From Actinopolyspora halophila DSM 43834 (GTDB taxonomy: Bacteria > Actinomycetota > Actinomycetes > Mycobacteriales > Pseudonocardiaceae): a stretch of 64,000 nt of DNA. This document shows positions 37,124-46,152 of this stretch, in pieces. The notes under the pieces were generated by a model that worked only from the letters and a program-made list of their open reading frames with translations, was not told the DNA's origin and did no database searches. The first letter of the stretch is position 1. Each line of letters opens with the position of its first letter. The position numbers and the translations under genes were made by a program. The stretch spans positions 2,211,276 to 2,275,275 of the forward strand of contig NZ_AQUI01000002.1 in NCBI RefSeq assembly GCF_000371785.1. The letters are read 5' to 3'.

Positions 37124-38082
37124 TCCGTTCCCCTCCGGACGTCGCCCACGGCGCGGAGCACGGAGATGATCGCGCGGTCGCGGTCACCGACCAGCTCGGT
37201 GATGCTTCGTCCGGCTGCCTCCTCCTCGCATCCCCGAACCATCGAGTCCCGGAGCTCCTCGGTGAGCTCGGGAGCGTCCAGCCTGGTCCACGGGGACTTC
37301 AGGGAAGGACCGAACTGATCCAGCATGTGTGCCATGCCGCCCTCGCCTCCGGCCAGGTGGAAGGTCATGCACGGTCCGAAGAGCGGCCAGCGCAACCCGG
37401 GCCCCTCGGTGATCGCCGTGTCGATCTGTTCCACGGTGGCTTCACCGTTGTCGACCATGTGCAGCGCCTCGCGCCAGAGCGCCTCCTGCAGCCTGTTGGC
37501 GACGAACCCGGGGACCTCGCGGTCCATGGTTATCACCGATTTGCCGGTGATCTCGAAGAACTCCGCGGCCCAGCGAGTCGCCCAGGTGGCCGTGGAGGTG
37601 CCGCCGACCACCTCGACCAGCGGAATCAGGTAGGGCGGGTTGAACGGATGCCCCACCACGAGCCTGCTCGGATCCGCGCAGTCACGTTGCATGTCGGTCA
37701 TCTCGTAACCGGATGTGGAGGAGGAGATCACCACACCGGCTGGGGCGGCCGCATCGATCCGAGCCAGCAGGTCGCGTTTGACCTCCAGCTGTTCCGGGGC
37801 GCTTTCCTGAACGAACTGCGCGTTCGCGACCGCCTGCTCGAGGGTCGGTGCGACGGTGAGGTTCTCCCGCGCCGCCCCGTCGGACAAACCGAGTTCCCGC
37901 AGAGCGGGCCACGCCGCGTCGACGAGCCGCTCGAGGCGGGACTCGGCGTCCGCGGCCGGGTCCCAGGCGGTGACCCGATACCCCCGCGCCAGGAAGTGCG
38001 CGACCCAGCCGCCGCCGATCACTCCGGCCCCGATGCAGGCGACCCTGCTCACCTCGTTCGGAGCTGTCCGTTGCTCGTTCAA
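37120..38082 (-). CDS. L-carnitine dehydrogenase (3-hydroxyacyl-CoA dehydrogenase family)
   Basis: A 320-residue NAD-dependent dehydrogenase. The Rossmann motif is VACIGAGVIGGGWVAHFLAR (about residues 13-32), followed by QESAPEQLEVKRDLLARID, the catalytic region VVGHPFNPPYLIPLVEVVGG (His-Pro-Phe-Asn, about 142-161) and REVPGFVANRLQEALWREAL. These are hallmarks of L-carnitine 3-dehydrogenases, which oxidise carnitine to 3-dehydrocarnitine. The TTG start has GGAGG 6-7 nt upstream. It sits directly between the BKACE and thioesterase genes, which fixes its role with good confidence. Confidence 0.86.
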   Translation of the reverse strand: MNEQRTAPNEVSRVACIGAGVIGGGWVAHFLARGYRVTAWDPAADAESRLERLVDAAWPALRELGLSDGAARENLTVAPTLEQAVANAQFVQESAPEQLEVKRDLLARIDAAAPAGVVISSSTSGYEMTDMQRDCADPSRLVVGHPFNPPYLIPLVEVVGGTSTATWATRWAAEFFEITGKSVITMDREVPGFVANRLQEALWREALHMVDNGEATVEQIDTAITEGPGLRWPLFGPCMTFHLAGGEGGMAHMLDQFGPSLKSPWTRLDAPELTEELRDSMVRGCEEEAAGRSITELVGDRDRAIISVLRAVGDVRRGTE

Positions 38083-38129
38083 GTAGTGCCTCCGGTTGAC
38101 GTCTTGTTCGGGGGTGGTCGGTGTCGCGG

Positions 38130-39011
38130 TCAGTTCCGCAGTCCGAGCTTGTTCCTGGCCTGCGCGGGTGAGGCCACGGTTCCGCCCATGCTTTCCAGGA
38201 TCGTCACGGCGCGTTCCACCAGCTGGGCGTTACTGGCCTTGACGCCCTTGCGCAGGTAGAGGTTGTCCTCGAGCCCCACCCGCACGTGGCCGTCGAGCAC
38301 CGCGGACTGCGCGACCCAGGGCAGCTGATCGCGCCCGATCGCGAAACTTGCCCAGTTCGACCCTTGCGGAAGCATGTTGATCATCGCCTGCAGCACACCG
38401 GGGTCTGCCGGAGCCCCGTAGGGGATTCCCATGCAGAACTGGAAGAGGGCCGGTTTGTCGATGATGCCCTCGGAGATGAGCTTGCTCGCCAGCCACAGCT
38501 GCCCGGTGTCGAACACCTCGAGCTCGGGTTTCACCCCGAGTTCCTGGATACGGCGGGAACCGGCCCGCAGCATGTCCGGAGTGCTGATGTAGAGCTGGCT
38601 GCCGTCACCGAAGTTGAGGGAACCGCAGTCCATCGTGCAGATGTCCGGCAGCAGGGTCTCCACGTGCGGCAGGCGGTCGAGACCGTTGACGAGGTCGGTT
38701 CCGTCGACCGGCTTGAGCGGATCCTCCTGGTCGATGAACAGGTCTCCGCCCATGCCCGCGGTCAGGTTGATGACCACGTCCGTTCCCGTCTCGCGGATCC
38801 GGCGCACCACCTCGGAGTAGAGTTTGGTGTCCCGGGAGGGTTCGCCCGTCTCGGGGTCGCGGACGTGGATGTGGACCACGGCTGCGCCTGCGTTCGCCGC
38901 CTCCACGGCCGATTGGGCGATCTGTTCCGGGGTCACCGGTACGTGCTCGCTCTTGCGGGGGGTGTCGGCCGCGCCGGTGAGCGCGGCGGTGATGATGATC
39001 TCGTCCTGCAT
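38130..39011 (-). CDS. BKACE-family (DUF849) 3-dehydrocarnitine:acetyl-CoA trimethylamine-acetyl transferase
   Basis: A 293-residue beta-keto acid cleavage enzyme. It begins [15 protein letters not shown] and has the zinc-binding [13 protein letters not shown] (two His, about residues 47-49), [10 protein letters not shown], a mid-barrel [11 protein letters not shown] and the conserved Glu in VGLEDNLYL (about 253). Beside a carnitine dehydrogenase it is predicted to condense 3-dehydrocarnitine with acetyl-CoA, giving acetoacetate and betainyl-CoA, as the Pseudomonas CdhC does. The ATG is 47 bp upstream of the dehydrogenase start region, in one operon with it. Confidence 0.86.
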   Translation of the reverse strand: MQDEIIITAALTGAADTPRKSEHVPVTPEQIAQSAVEAANAGAAVVHIHVRDPETGEPSRDTKLYSEVVRRIRETGTDVVINLTAGMGGDLFIDQEDPLKPVDGTDLVNGLDRLPHVETLLPDICTMDCGSLNFGDGSQLYISTPDMLRAGSRRIQELGVKPELEVFDTGQLWLASKLISEGIIDKPALFQFCMGIPYGAPADPGVLQAMINMLPQGSNWASFAIGRDQLPWVAQSAVLDGHVRVGLEDNLYLRKGVKASNAQLVERAVTILESMGGTVASPAQARNKLGLRN

Positions 39012-39098
39012 TTCTCGTTCCCCTTCTCGTACAGCGCAGCACTCACCGGGCCGCGTCAGTACGCGACCGGGAGTGGAAAAAACCGTTCCGACCGGTTG

Positions 39099-39959
39099 TC
39101 AGGAACGCACGATCTCTCTGTGCACGAAGTCCTGCAGAACCTTGTGCATCCCGTCGACGGTTCGACCGGGCCTGTCGGTGATGACCTGGATCCCCAGTCC
39201 GTCGACGAGCGCTGTCAGGGTCATCGTCAGTTCCTCGGGGTCGGTTTCGACGAAGACTCCCTGGTGCTGTCCCTCCCGGATGGTGCGCGCGATCGTGTCG
39301 TGCCAGCGCTTGTAGGAATCGCTGTGCAACACGCGCAATTCCGGGCGCAGCGTGCTCTCGTTCCAGACCTGCATCCAGATCGACCATTCCAGCCGCAGAA
39401 TCCCCGGTGTGGGGAGTTGCAGTTCCACCAGTCGCAGCAGTCGTTGGTAGGCGTCGGTTATGGTGTGCAACTCGGCGACCTGCCGGTCGAAGGCCAACCG
39501 CACCGAGTAGCGCAACGTCTCGGTCAGCAGGTCGTCCCTGCCGGGGAAGTAGTAGTGGATCGTTGCGGCGCTCGTGCCGCAGACACGAGCGACGTCGGAC
39601 ACCCGGACCGAGTGGTACCCGCGCTCGGCGATCAGTTGCCACGCGGCGTCGAGAATCTGCTGGTAGCGCCCCGCCTCGCCGGAAACCCCCGATCCGGACT
39701 CCACGCGCGCACTGCGCTTGGGGGCGGCTGCCACCGTCTCGATCTCGTCGCTGCCGTTGATCAACCAGTTGACCGTGACGTTGCCGGTCTCGGCGATGCG
39801 GGTGAGCTCACTCGGTGTGAACCTCCTGGTTCCGGACAGCGACTTGGACAGCTTGGTCGCGTCCAGGCCGATCTGTTCGGCGAAGGCTCGTTGACTGAGC
39901 GGGCTCTTGCGCAACACCGCGCGGACCCGATCACGAAGCTCGTCCGTGGACCCTTGCAC
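39099..39959 (-). CDS. Double-HTH regulator: XRE-like HTH plus TetR domain
   Basis: A 286-residue regulator with two DNA-binding modules. The N-terminal part (about residues 5-60) has a lambda-repressor/XRE-type HTH: LSQRAFAEQIGLDATKLSKS then RFTPSELTRIAETGNVTVNW. A linker of about 20 residues leads to a TetR HTH: RYQQILDAAWQLIAERGYHS, VRVSDVARVCGTSAATIHYY, FPGRDDLL (about 94-150). The rest is an all-helical TetR ligand domain. GTG 39959 is the likely start. It is first in the minus-strand carnitine operon and divergent from the BCCT transporter, with a perfect palindrome 24 bp upstream, so it probably regulates both and itself. Confidence 0.85.
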   Translation of the reverse strand: MQGSTDELRDRVRAVLRKSPLSQRAFAEQIGLDATKLSKSLSGTRRFTPSELTRIAETGNVTVNWLINGSDEIETVAAAPKRSARVESGSGVSGEAGRYQQILDAAWQLIAERGYHSVRVSDVARVCGTSAATIHYYFPGRDDLLTETLRYSVRLAFDRQVAELHTITDAYQRLLRLVELQLPTPGILRLEWSIWMQVWNESTLRPELRVLHSDSYKRWHDTIARTIREGQHQGVFVETDPEELTMTLTALVDGLGIQVITDRPGRTVDGMHKVLQDFVHREIVRS

Positions 39960-40383
39960 GAGTGAGAACCCTACCAACGCTATTGCGATTATCGCAACAT
40001 GGGGAGCTGTATTGCGATGCTGATCTTGTGTTTGTCTGTGTTTGCGGGTGAATGAAAAAGCTTTTGACCAGGTGTTATTAAGTGACGCTTGACTTGTTTC
40101 GATGGTTGCGTTCAAGGTAGTACTTCGTTGAATGACTGGCACGTCAGTTGAATCGCAACGGCTTTCGTCGGTGGTTTCGCCGTGACGTCCCGCGAGGCGC
40201 CCCGACGAAGAGACTCGGATCGCCCGTTGTCGAGCCCGGCGGAGCCCCGTGGTCGGACAGCCCCGTCCGCGGAACACGTCGGGTTCCCCACGTGCCACCA
40301 CGGCGGCCGGTGCGCTGTTCCAGTGCCGGCCGCATGACTTTGGAGGTGCTTTCGTCATCGCTGCCACAACCGGAACGGTTCGG
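39960..40383. other. Divergent control region of carnitine operon and BCCT gene
   Basis: A 424-bp region, AT-rich from 39960 to 40140. It holds the palindrome and half-sites given separately, and a GGAGG at 40342-40346 that is not followed at normal distance by a canonical in-frame start. No ORF with coding character was seen. Confidence 0.5.
39983..39997. promoter_or_regulatory. Candidate operator of the double-HTH regulator
   Basis: TTGCGATTATCGCAA is a perfect 7+1+7 palindrome in the divergent carnitine/BCCT region. Further half-sites ATTGCGAT (40011-40018) and ATCGCAA (40152-40158) follow. Read on the minus strand, its centre is GATAAT (39993-39988), a good -10 box about 29 nt before the regulator's GTG, so binding would block the regulator's own promoter. 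Confidence 0.6.
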
Positions 40384-42006
40384 GTGGACAGACAGGTTTT
40401 CTGGTCGGCTCTGCTGCTCATCGGGGTTATCTGCGTCCCCGTGATGCTGGCTCCCGAGCGCGGCCAACAAGCCCTCGACGCGGTGCTCGGTCTGCTGACC
40501 GGCAAATTCGGGTGGCTGTATCTCTGGTTCGCCGCCGCCGTGTTCGGATTCCTGATCTGGTTGGCCTGTAGCAAATACGGCCGAGTCAGGTTCGGTGCGG
40601 AGCAGGACCGACCGGAGTTCTCCACGCTGAGCTGGATGGCGATGATATTCACCGCCTCGATCGGAGGCGGGATCATGTACTGGGGCGTCATCGAATGGGC
40701 CTACTACTACAACGACCCCCCGATGCAGATGACTCCGGGGAGCGTCGAGGCCGCGCACTGGGCGGCGACCTACCCCATGTTCCACTGGGGTTTCACCGCC
40801 TGGGGGCTGTTCTGCCTGCCCGCGCTCGCACTGGCCTACGTCTACCACGTGCGCAAGCAGCGCACCCTCAGGCTCAGCGATGCGTGCCGGGGCGTGCTCG
40901 GCGACCGGGCGGACGGTTGGCTGGGTCGCCTGATCGACGTGCTGTTCATATTCGGCCTCGTCGGAGCGGCCGGGACCTCCCTGGGGCTCGAGGTGCCCGT
41001 GGTCTCGGACGGGCTGGCCCGCATCACGCCCCTGCAGCAGGGCAGCGTGCTCGACGTCACGGTGATCACCGTGTGGACCCTGCTGTTCGGGGCCAGCGTC
41101 TTCTTCGGTCTGCAGAAGGGGCTGCGCAGGCTCGCCGACGTGAACATCTGGCTGGCCTTCGGCCTCGGGGCCTTCATCCTCGTGATGGGGCCGACCGTGT
41201 TCATGATCGACACTTTCACGAACAGCATCGGACTGCTCTTCCAGAACTTCGTGAAGATGAGCTTCTACACCGACCCGGTCGGAGGGTCCGGCTTCGAGGA
41301 GGACTGGACCGTTTTCTACTGGGGGTGGTGGATCTCCTACGCCCCGTTCGTCGGACTGTTCGTGGCGCGTATCTCGAAGGGCAGAACCATTCGGGGCATG
41401 ATCTCCGGAATGTGCCTCGCGGGAAGCGCGGGGTGCTGGATCTCGTTCGCCCTGCTGGGCAACACGGCCATGTTCTACCAGGTCTCGGACGTGCTCCCGG
41501 TCGCGGACATCGTCAGCTCACAGGGTGACACCGCGGGGATCATGGCCGCGCTGTCCCAGCTGCCACTGGGCGGACTGGTCGTGGCCGTGTTCGTGCTGCT
41601 GGTGGTGCTCTTCCTGGCCACGACGCTGGACTCCTCCGCCTACACCATGGCCGCCGTCTCCTCCAAGGAACTGCCGAGGGGCACCGAACCGGCACGTTGG
41701 CACCGGGTGTTCTGGGCCGTGATCCTGGCCGGAGTGTCGATCGTGCTGATGTACGTGGGCGGACTCGAGGCACTGCAAACCCTGTCGATCATCACGGCTT
41801 TCCCGCTCATCTTCGTGCTGGCGCTCGTGCTCGAGTCGTTGCGGCGCTGGCTGGTCGCCGATCGACGGAGGCAGAACCGGTCCGACGACGTGGAGACGGA
41901 CGCGGGTACGGACACCGCGACAGCGGACCCCACGGTGGTGGGAGATACCACGTTCGCGGGAACACCGGAACCACCGAGCGCGGCCACGCCCCGGAACGGA
42001 GCGTAG
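40384..42006 (+). CDS. BCCT-family transporter (betaine/carnitine/choline)
   Basis: A roughly 540-residue Na+- or H+-coupled BCCT transporter with about 12 membrane segments. Family signatures are IFTASIGGGIMYWGVIEWAYYY (split; the glycine-rich TM3 stretch), the TM8 tryptophan box in FYWGWWISYAPFVGLFVARIS, SKGRTIR and LDSSAYTMAAVSS. The acidic, repetitive C-terminal tail (VETDAGTDTATADPTVVGD) may be an osmosensing extension. GTG 40384 is the first conventional start; a strong GGAGG at 40342 points to a possible non-ATG start near 40357. Divergent from the carnitine operon, it is expected to import carnitine or betaine. Confidence 0.88.
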   Translation: MDRQVFWSALLLIGVICVPVMLAPERGQQALDAVLGLLTGKFGWLYLWFAAAVFGFLIWLACSKYGRVRFGAEQDRPEFSTLSWMAMIFTASIGGGIMYWGVIEWAYYYNDPPMQMTPGSVEAAHWAATYPMFHWGFTAWGLFCLPALALAYVYHVRKQRTLRLSDACRGVLGDRADGWLGRLIDVLFIFGLVGAAGTSLGLEVPVVSDGLARITPLQQGSVLDVTVITVWTLLFGASVFFGLQKGLRRLADVNIWLAFGLGAFILVMGPTVFMIDTFTNSIGLLFQNFVKMSFYTDPVGGSGFEEDWTVFYWGWWISYAPFVGLFVARISKGRTIRGMISGMCLAGSAGCWISFALLGNTAMFYQVSDVLPVADIVSSQGDTAGIMAALSQLPLGGLVVAVFVLLVVLFLATTLDSSAYTMAAVSSKELPRGTEPARWHRVFWAVILAGVSIVLMYVGGLEALQTLSIITAFPLIFVLALVLESLRRWLVADRRRQNRSDDVETDAGTDTATADPTVVGDTTFAGTPEPPSAATPRNGA

Positions 42007-42194
42007 CCGCGGGAACGTCCGTGGTGTGGGCGGTGCTGGGCTCACGGCATCGCGTTCAGCGCGGCGGACCCCGTCCGGCGGGACGGAATCGGACAGCACC
42101 GGACAGTCCGGACCCGCGAACGACCCGCCGGGCGGGACCCGTGGCTCCGTGATGAGGTGGAGTGGCCAGTCAATGTCCACTGATGGGGTGAGTA

Positions 42195-43625
42195 GTGAGT
42201 CGAGCTGAGGCCGGACCGCCCACGACGGGAGGAAAGGAGGAGGGCCACGCCCGCCGCTGGCGCATTCTCGCGCTGTGCCTGCTGGCCGGGTTCATGACCT
42301 TGCTGGACGTCAGCATCGTCAACGTCGCGCTGCCCTCCATCCAACAGGGTCTCGGAGCTCCGCACGCCGCGCTGTCCTGGGTGGTGTCGGGATACGCCCT
42401 GACGTTCGGGCTGGTGCTGGTTCCCATGGGCAAGCTGGGCGACGTCCACGGGCGAGGCAGGATGTTCTTGATCGCGCTGGCCGCGTTCACCGCGGCCAGC
42501 GCCTTGGCCGGGATGGCTGTCAGTCCGCTGTGGCTCGTGATCGCCCGCCTGCTGCAGGGTGCCGCGGGCGGAATGCTCAATCCGCAGGTGATCGGACTCA
42601 TCCAGCAGCAGTTCCACGGTCGGGAACGCGGAACGGCGTTCGGGCTGTTCGGCGCGGTGGTGGGAATATCGACCGCCGTCGGCCCCCTGCTGGGAGGCTT
42701 GATCATCGAACTCGCCGGTGCGCAGCACGGTTGGCGCTGGGTGTTCTTCGTCAATTTGCCCATCGGTTTGGCCGCACTCGCCGTGGCCGCCCGGATCATG
42801 CCCAGGTCGACCGGCTCCCGGGAGCTGCGCGGTGCCGACGTTCCCGGGGTGCTGTTGCTGGGAACCGGGGTGGTCTGCCTGCTGCTGCCCCTGGTCGACC
42901 GGGAGGGGTTCGGGGAATGGAGCTGGCTGCTGTGGAGTGCCGCTCCGATCCTGCTGCTGCTCTTCGTCGTGTGGGAGCGCCGTTACGCCGGGAAGGGCGG
43001 TTCCCCGCTGATCGACCTGGGACTGTTCCGGATCAGCAGCTTCACGTTCGGCTCTACCCTCGGGATGCTGTACTTCGCCGGCTTCACCGGCATTTTCTTC
43101 GTGCTGGCCGTGTACTTCCAGCGCGGCTTGGAGTATTCCGCGCTGCAGGCCGGGCTCGCCCTGACCCCGTTCGCGTTGGGATCGGCGCTCTCCTCGGCCC
43201 TGAGCGGGCGCGTCGTACACAAGTTGGGACGACGTGTGGTGCTGCTCGGGCTGAGCGGGGCGCTGCTCGGGCTGCTGGCGACGGAGCTGCTGTTGGCACG
43301 CGATCCCGGGCGGTCCGCCGGGCTGATCACGGCGCTGCCGCTGCTGGTCGCCGGTGTGGGCAGCGGTATGGTCATCTCGCCGAACCAGACCGTGACTCTC
43401 AGTCAGGTGGAAGTGTCCCGCGGAGGGACCGCTGCGGGGGTGCAGCAGACCGGGCAGCGGATCGGTACCGCCATCGGTACCGCCACGGCTTCCGGACTGT
43501 TCTTCGCGCAGCTGCCCGGTGACTACGATGCGGCCATCTCCCACGGGCTGGTGGCCTCGGTCTCCTTCGTGGGGGCCGCGTTGGCGGTCGGTGTGGTCGA
43601 GCTGGTCCTGGGGCCGCGCCGCTGA
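42195..43625 (+). CDS. MFS transporter, DHA2 (14-TM) drug efflux type
   Basis: A 476-residue major facilitator protein of the EmrB/QacA type. The start of the first membrane helix is ILALCLLAGFMTLLDVSIVN (about residues 24-43, with the DHA2 LDxTIVNVALP-like motif), motif A is in GKLGDVHGRGRMF, and motif C in GAVVGISTAVGPLLGGLI. About 14 hydrophobic segments are visible. GTG 42195 follows GATGGGG. It is a single gene, 188 bp after the BCCT gene, and convergent with the catalase. Substrates are not deducible. Confidence 0.87.
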   Translation: MSRAEAGPPTTGGKEEGHARRWRILALCLLAGFMTLLDVSIVNVALPSIQQGLGAPHAALSWVVSGYALTFGLVLVPMGKLGDVHGRGRMFLIALAAFTAASALAGMAVSPLWLVIARLLQGAAGGMLNPQVIGLIQQQFHGRERGTAFGLFGAVVGISTAVGPLLGGLIIELAGAQHGWRWVFFVNLPIGLAALAVAARIMPRSTGSRELRGADVPGVLLLGTGVVCLLLPLVDREGFGEWSWLLWSAAPILLLLFVVWERRYAGKGGSPLIDLGLFRISSFTFGSTLGMLYFAGFTGIFFVLAVYFQRGLEYSALQAGLALTPFALGSALSSALSGRVVHKLGRRVVLLGLSGALLGLLATELLLARDPGRSAGLITALPLLVAGVGSGMVISPNQTVTLSQVEVSRGGTAAGVQQTGQRIGTAIGTATASGLFFAQLPGDYDAAISHGLVASVSFVGAALAVGVVELVLGPRR

Positions 43626-43830
43626 ACGCTCTCGGCGCCGGATCGGTCCGCGGGGGATCCCGTGCGGACGCGGAGACGTCTCGGACGGTTGCCGTCGGGT
43701 CGGTGCGGCGTCGTCCGATCGGCCGTTCGCCACTGTCCGGTGGGAGCCGACAACGTGTCAGGAAGGGCAGAGGCCGGGCCGTGCGGGTCCGCACCGGCCC
43801 CGGCCCCTCGTTCCGCTGGACCGACGGATC

Positions 43831-43850
43831 GGTCCCCGTTGCCGGGGACC
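43831..43850. terminator. Hairpin between convergent MFS and catalase genes
   Basis: GGTCCCCG (43831-43838), TTGC loop, CGGGGACC (43843-43850): a perfect 8-bp stem in the 258-bp gap between two convergent stops. The rest of the gap shows nothing else recognisable. Confidence 0.55.
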
Positions 43851-43883
43851 CCTCCGCGGCACTCGGTCCAACCACGTGGTCGT

Positions 43884-45998
43884 TCAGGCGGGAATGCCCG
43901 CGGTGTCCCTGCTCCACACCCGGTGGCCCGCGAGGGTCTCGGCGAAATCGGAGAGGAATCCCCAGGGCAGTGAGTCGCTGGTCTCCGCGACCGTGACCAC
44001 TCCGCTGTCGGTGACCACGTCCTGCCCCTCGGCGTACCTCACGTCGATGCCGGCCTTGCGCAGCAGTGTCGTGCCCTCTCCGCTCGCGGCGACCGGTTTG
44101 GCGTGCTTGTAGGCCTCGGCCGCGAAATGCACGGCATAGCCGTCCGCGTTCAGGGTGTTGACGCTCGCGGAACCTCCCGGGACGACCACGGCGTCGTAGA
44201 GCACCGAGGCCACCGTGTTGACGGCCCTGTCCACGGGAACCTCGGTGGAGTTGGAGGACTGCAGCGTTCCCTCCCGCGGAGCCAGTATCTCCGCCACGGC
44301 GTTCCGCTCGGCGAGGTAGCGACGTATCTGGTCGACCTCTTCGGCGTGCACGCCGTCGGCAACCAGCAGTGCCACCTTCCTGGTCGCGATGGAGTCGGCC
44401 GCCGAGTTCGCCTGACTCAGCGCGGGCGAGCTTTTTCCGTGGTTGGCCACCGCGGGCGAAGCGGGAGGAGTCACGCCGATTCCGGTGGCAACGCGGGTGG
44501 CCAAATCGTGGTCGACGTGGTTCAGGTGATCGACCGTGCGTTCCCGTATGTGCTTGTGCTCCACCTTGTTCAGCTCGAAGCGGAAAGCGGCGACGATGTG
44601 CTCCTGCTCCCAGGAGGCCATGCTGTTCCAGAAAAGCGTCGCCTGGCTGTAGTGATCCTTGAAGCTCTCGCTGCGTTTGCGGATCTTGGAGCCCTCGACC
44701 TTTTCCTGGTAGTGGGAGAAGGCGCCGTTGTCGGTTCCGGCCAGAGCAGGGCATCCCCCGGATATGCTGTTGTTGTAGTAGCTGGTTTGCCCGCGGTGGA
44801 TGCGCATCTGGTTGAAGCCGTCCCGCTGATTGTTGCTCACTTCGGCGACCGGGCGGTTGATCGGTATTTGCGCGAAGTTCGGCCCACCGAGCCGGATGAG
44901 CTGTGTGTCCAGGTAGGAGAAATTGCGTGCCTGGAGCAGGGGGTCGTTCGTGAAGTCGATTCCTGGAACCACGTTCGCCGTGTGGAAGGCGATCTGCTCC
45001 GTTTCGGCGAAGAAGTTGTCCGGATTCTTGTCCAGGGCCATCTTGCCGACCGGTTGCACGGGAACCTGCTCCTCCGGGATTATCTTGGTCGGATCCAGCA
45101 GGTCGAAGTCGAAGTCGAACTCCTTCGACTCGTCGACGAGTTGCACACCGAGTTCCCATTCGGGGTAGTTGCCTGCCGCGATGGCCTCCCAGAGGTCTCC
45201 GCGGTTGAAATCGGGATCCTTGCCCGCGGCCTTCTGGGCCTCGTCCCAGACAAGGGAGTGCGTACCCAGGACAGGTTTCCAGTGGAACTTGACGAAGGTG
45301 CCCTTGCCCGCCGAGTTGACCAGGCGGAAGGTGTGCACCCCGAAGCCCTGCATCATGCGGTAGCTGCGCGGAATGGCGCGGTCCGACATCAGCCACATCA
45401 TCATGTGCATGGTCTCGGGCTGCAGCGAGACGAAGTCCCACAGCGTGTCGTGTGCCGAGGCACCCTGGGGGATCTCGTTGTGCGGTTCCGGTTTGACGGC
45501 GTGCACGAAGTCGGGGAATTTTATCCCGTCCTGGATGAAGAAGACGGGCATGTTGTTGCCGACCAGATCGTAGTTCCCCCGGTCGGTGTAGAATTTCGTG
45601 GCGAATCCGCGCACGTCACGCACGGTGTCGTTGGATCCCCTGGACCCCTGGACCGTCGAGAAACGGACGAACACCGATGTCGTCTTCTGCGGGTCGGTCA
45701 GGAAGTCGGCGGTGGTGTAGTCGGCCAGCCAGCTGTCGTACGGCCGGAAATGTCCGTACGCCCCCGACCCCCTGGCGTGTACGACCCGCTCGGGAATTCG
45801 TTCGTGATCGAAGTGAGTGATCTTCTCCCTGGCGTGGAAGTCCTCCAACAGGGTGGGACCACGTTCGCCGACCGTCACCGAGTCGTCGGTGTGGTCCACC
45901 CGGACGCCCTGTTGAGTGGTCAGGTAGCTGTCGTGCGGATCCTCGCGGACGTGGTCGAGCTGGCTCTGCTTGTCGTCCTGTTGGTCCTGTGACGCCAT
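43884..45998 (-). CDS. katE: Large-subunit (clade 2, HPII-like) catalase
   Basis: A 704-residue heme catalase that dismutates hydrogen peroxide. The distal His is in [14 protein letters not shown] (about residues 70-83), the distal Asn in [21 protein letters not shown] (in two parts) and the proximal heme Tyr in [16 protein letters not shown]. The C-terminal 150 residues (from about 548, [17 protein letters not shown]) form the flavodoxin/DJ-1/PfpI-like domain that defines large catalases. The ATG has GGAGGT upstream. It is monocistronic and probably stress-induced. Confidence 0.93.
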   Translation of the reverse strand: MASQDQQDDKQSQLDHVREDPHDSYLTTQQGVRVDHTDDSVTVGERGPTLLEDFHAREKITHFDHERIPERVVHARGSGAYGHFRPYDSWLADYTTADFLTDPQKTTSVFVRFSTVQGSRGSNDTVRDVRGFATKFYTDRGNYDLVGNNMPVFFIQDGIKFPDFVHAVKPEPHNEIPQGASAHDTLWDFVSLQPETMHMMMWLMSDRAIPRSYRMMQGFGVHTFRLVNSAGKGTFVKFHWKPVLGTHSLVWDEAQKAAGKDPDFNRGDLWEAIAAGNYPEWELGVQLVDESKEFDFDFDLLDPTKIIPEEQVPVQPVGKMALDKNPDNFFAETEQIAFHTANVVPGIDFTNDPLLQARNFSYLDTQLIRLGGPNFAQIPINRPVAEVSNNQRDGFNQMRIHRGQTSYYNNSISGGCPALAGTDNGAFSHYQEKVEGSKIRKRSESFKDHYSQATLFWNSMASWEQEHIVAAFRFELNKVEHKHIRERTVDHLNHVDHDLATRVATGIGVTPPASPAVANHGKSSPALSQANSAADSIATRKVALLVADGVHAEEVDQIRRYLAERNAVAEILAPREGTLQSSNSTEVPVDRAVNTVASVLYDAVVVPGGSASVNTLNADGYAVHFAAEAYKHAKPVAASGEGTTLLRKAGIDVRYAEGQDVVTDSGVVTVAETSDSLPWGFLSDFAETLAGHRVWSRDTAGIPA

Positions 45999-46152
45999 GG
46001 TTACCTCCGAACGCGGAACAGTCTGCGTCGGAAGGGTTCCCGATCGGCTCCCCGACTATGCGTGCTCTTGCTGATTCGTTCCGTCGACTCTGTGCGGAAG
46101 GGGCGTGTCCCGGAGCGGACCGGGACACGCCGTGCGGGGTCTCGAAGTCCGG

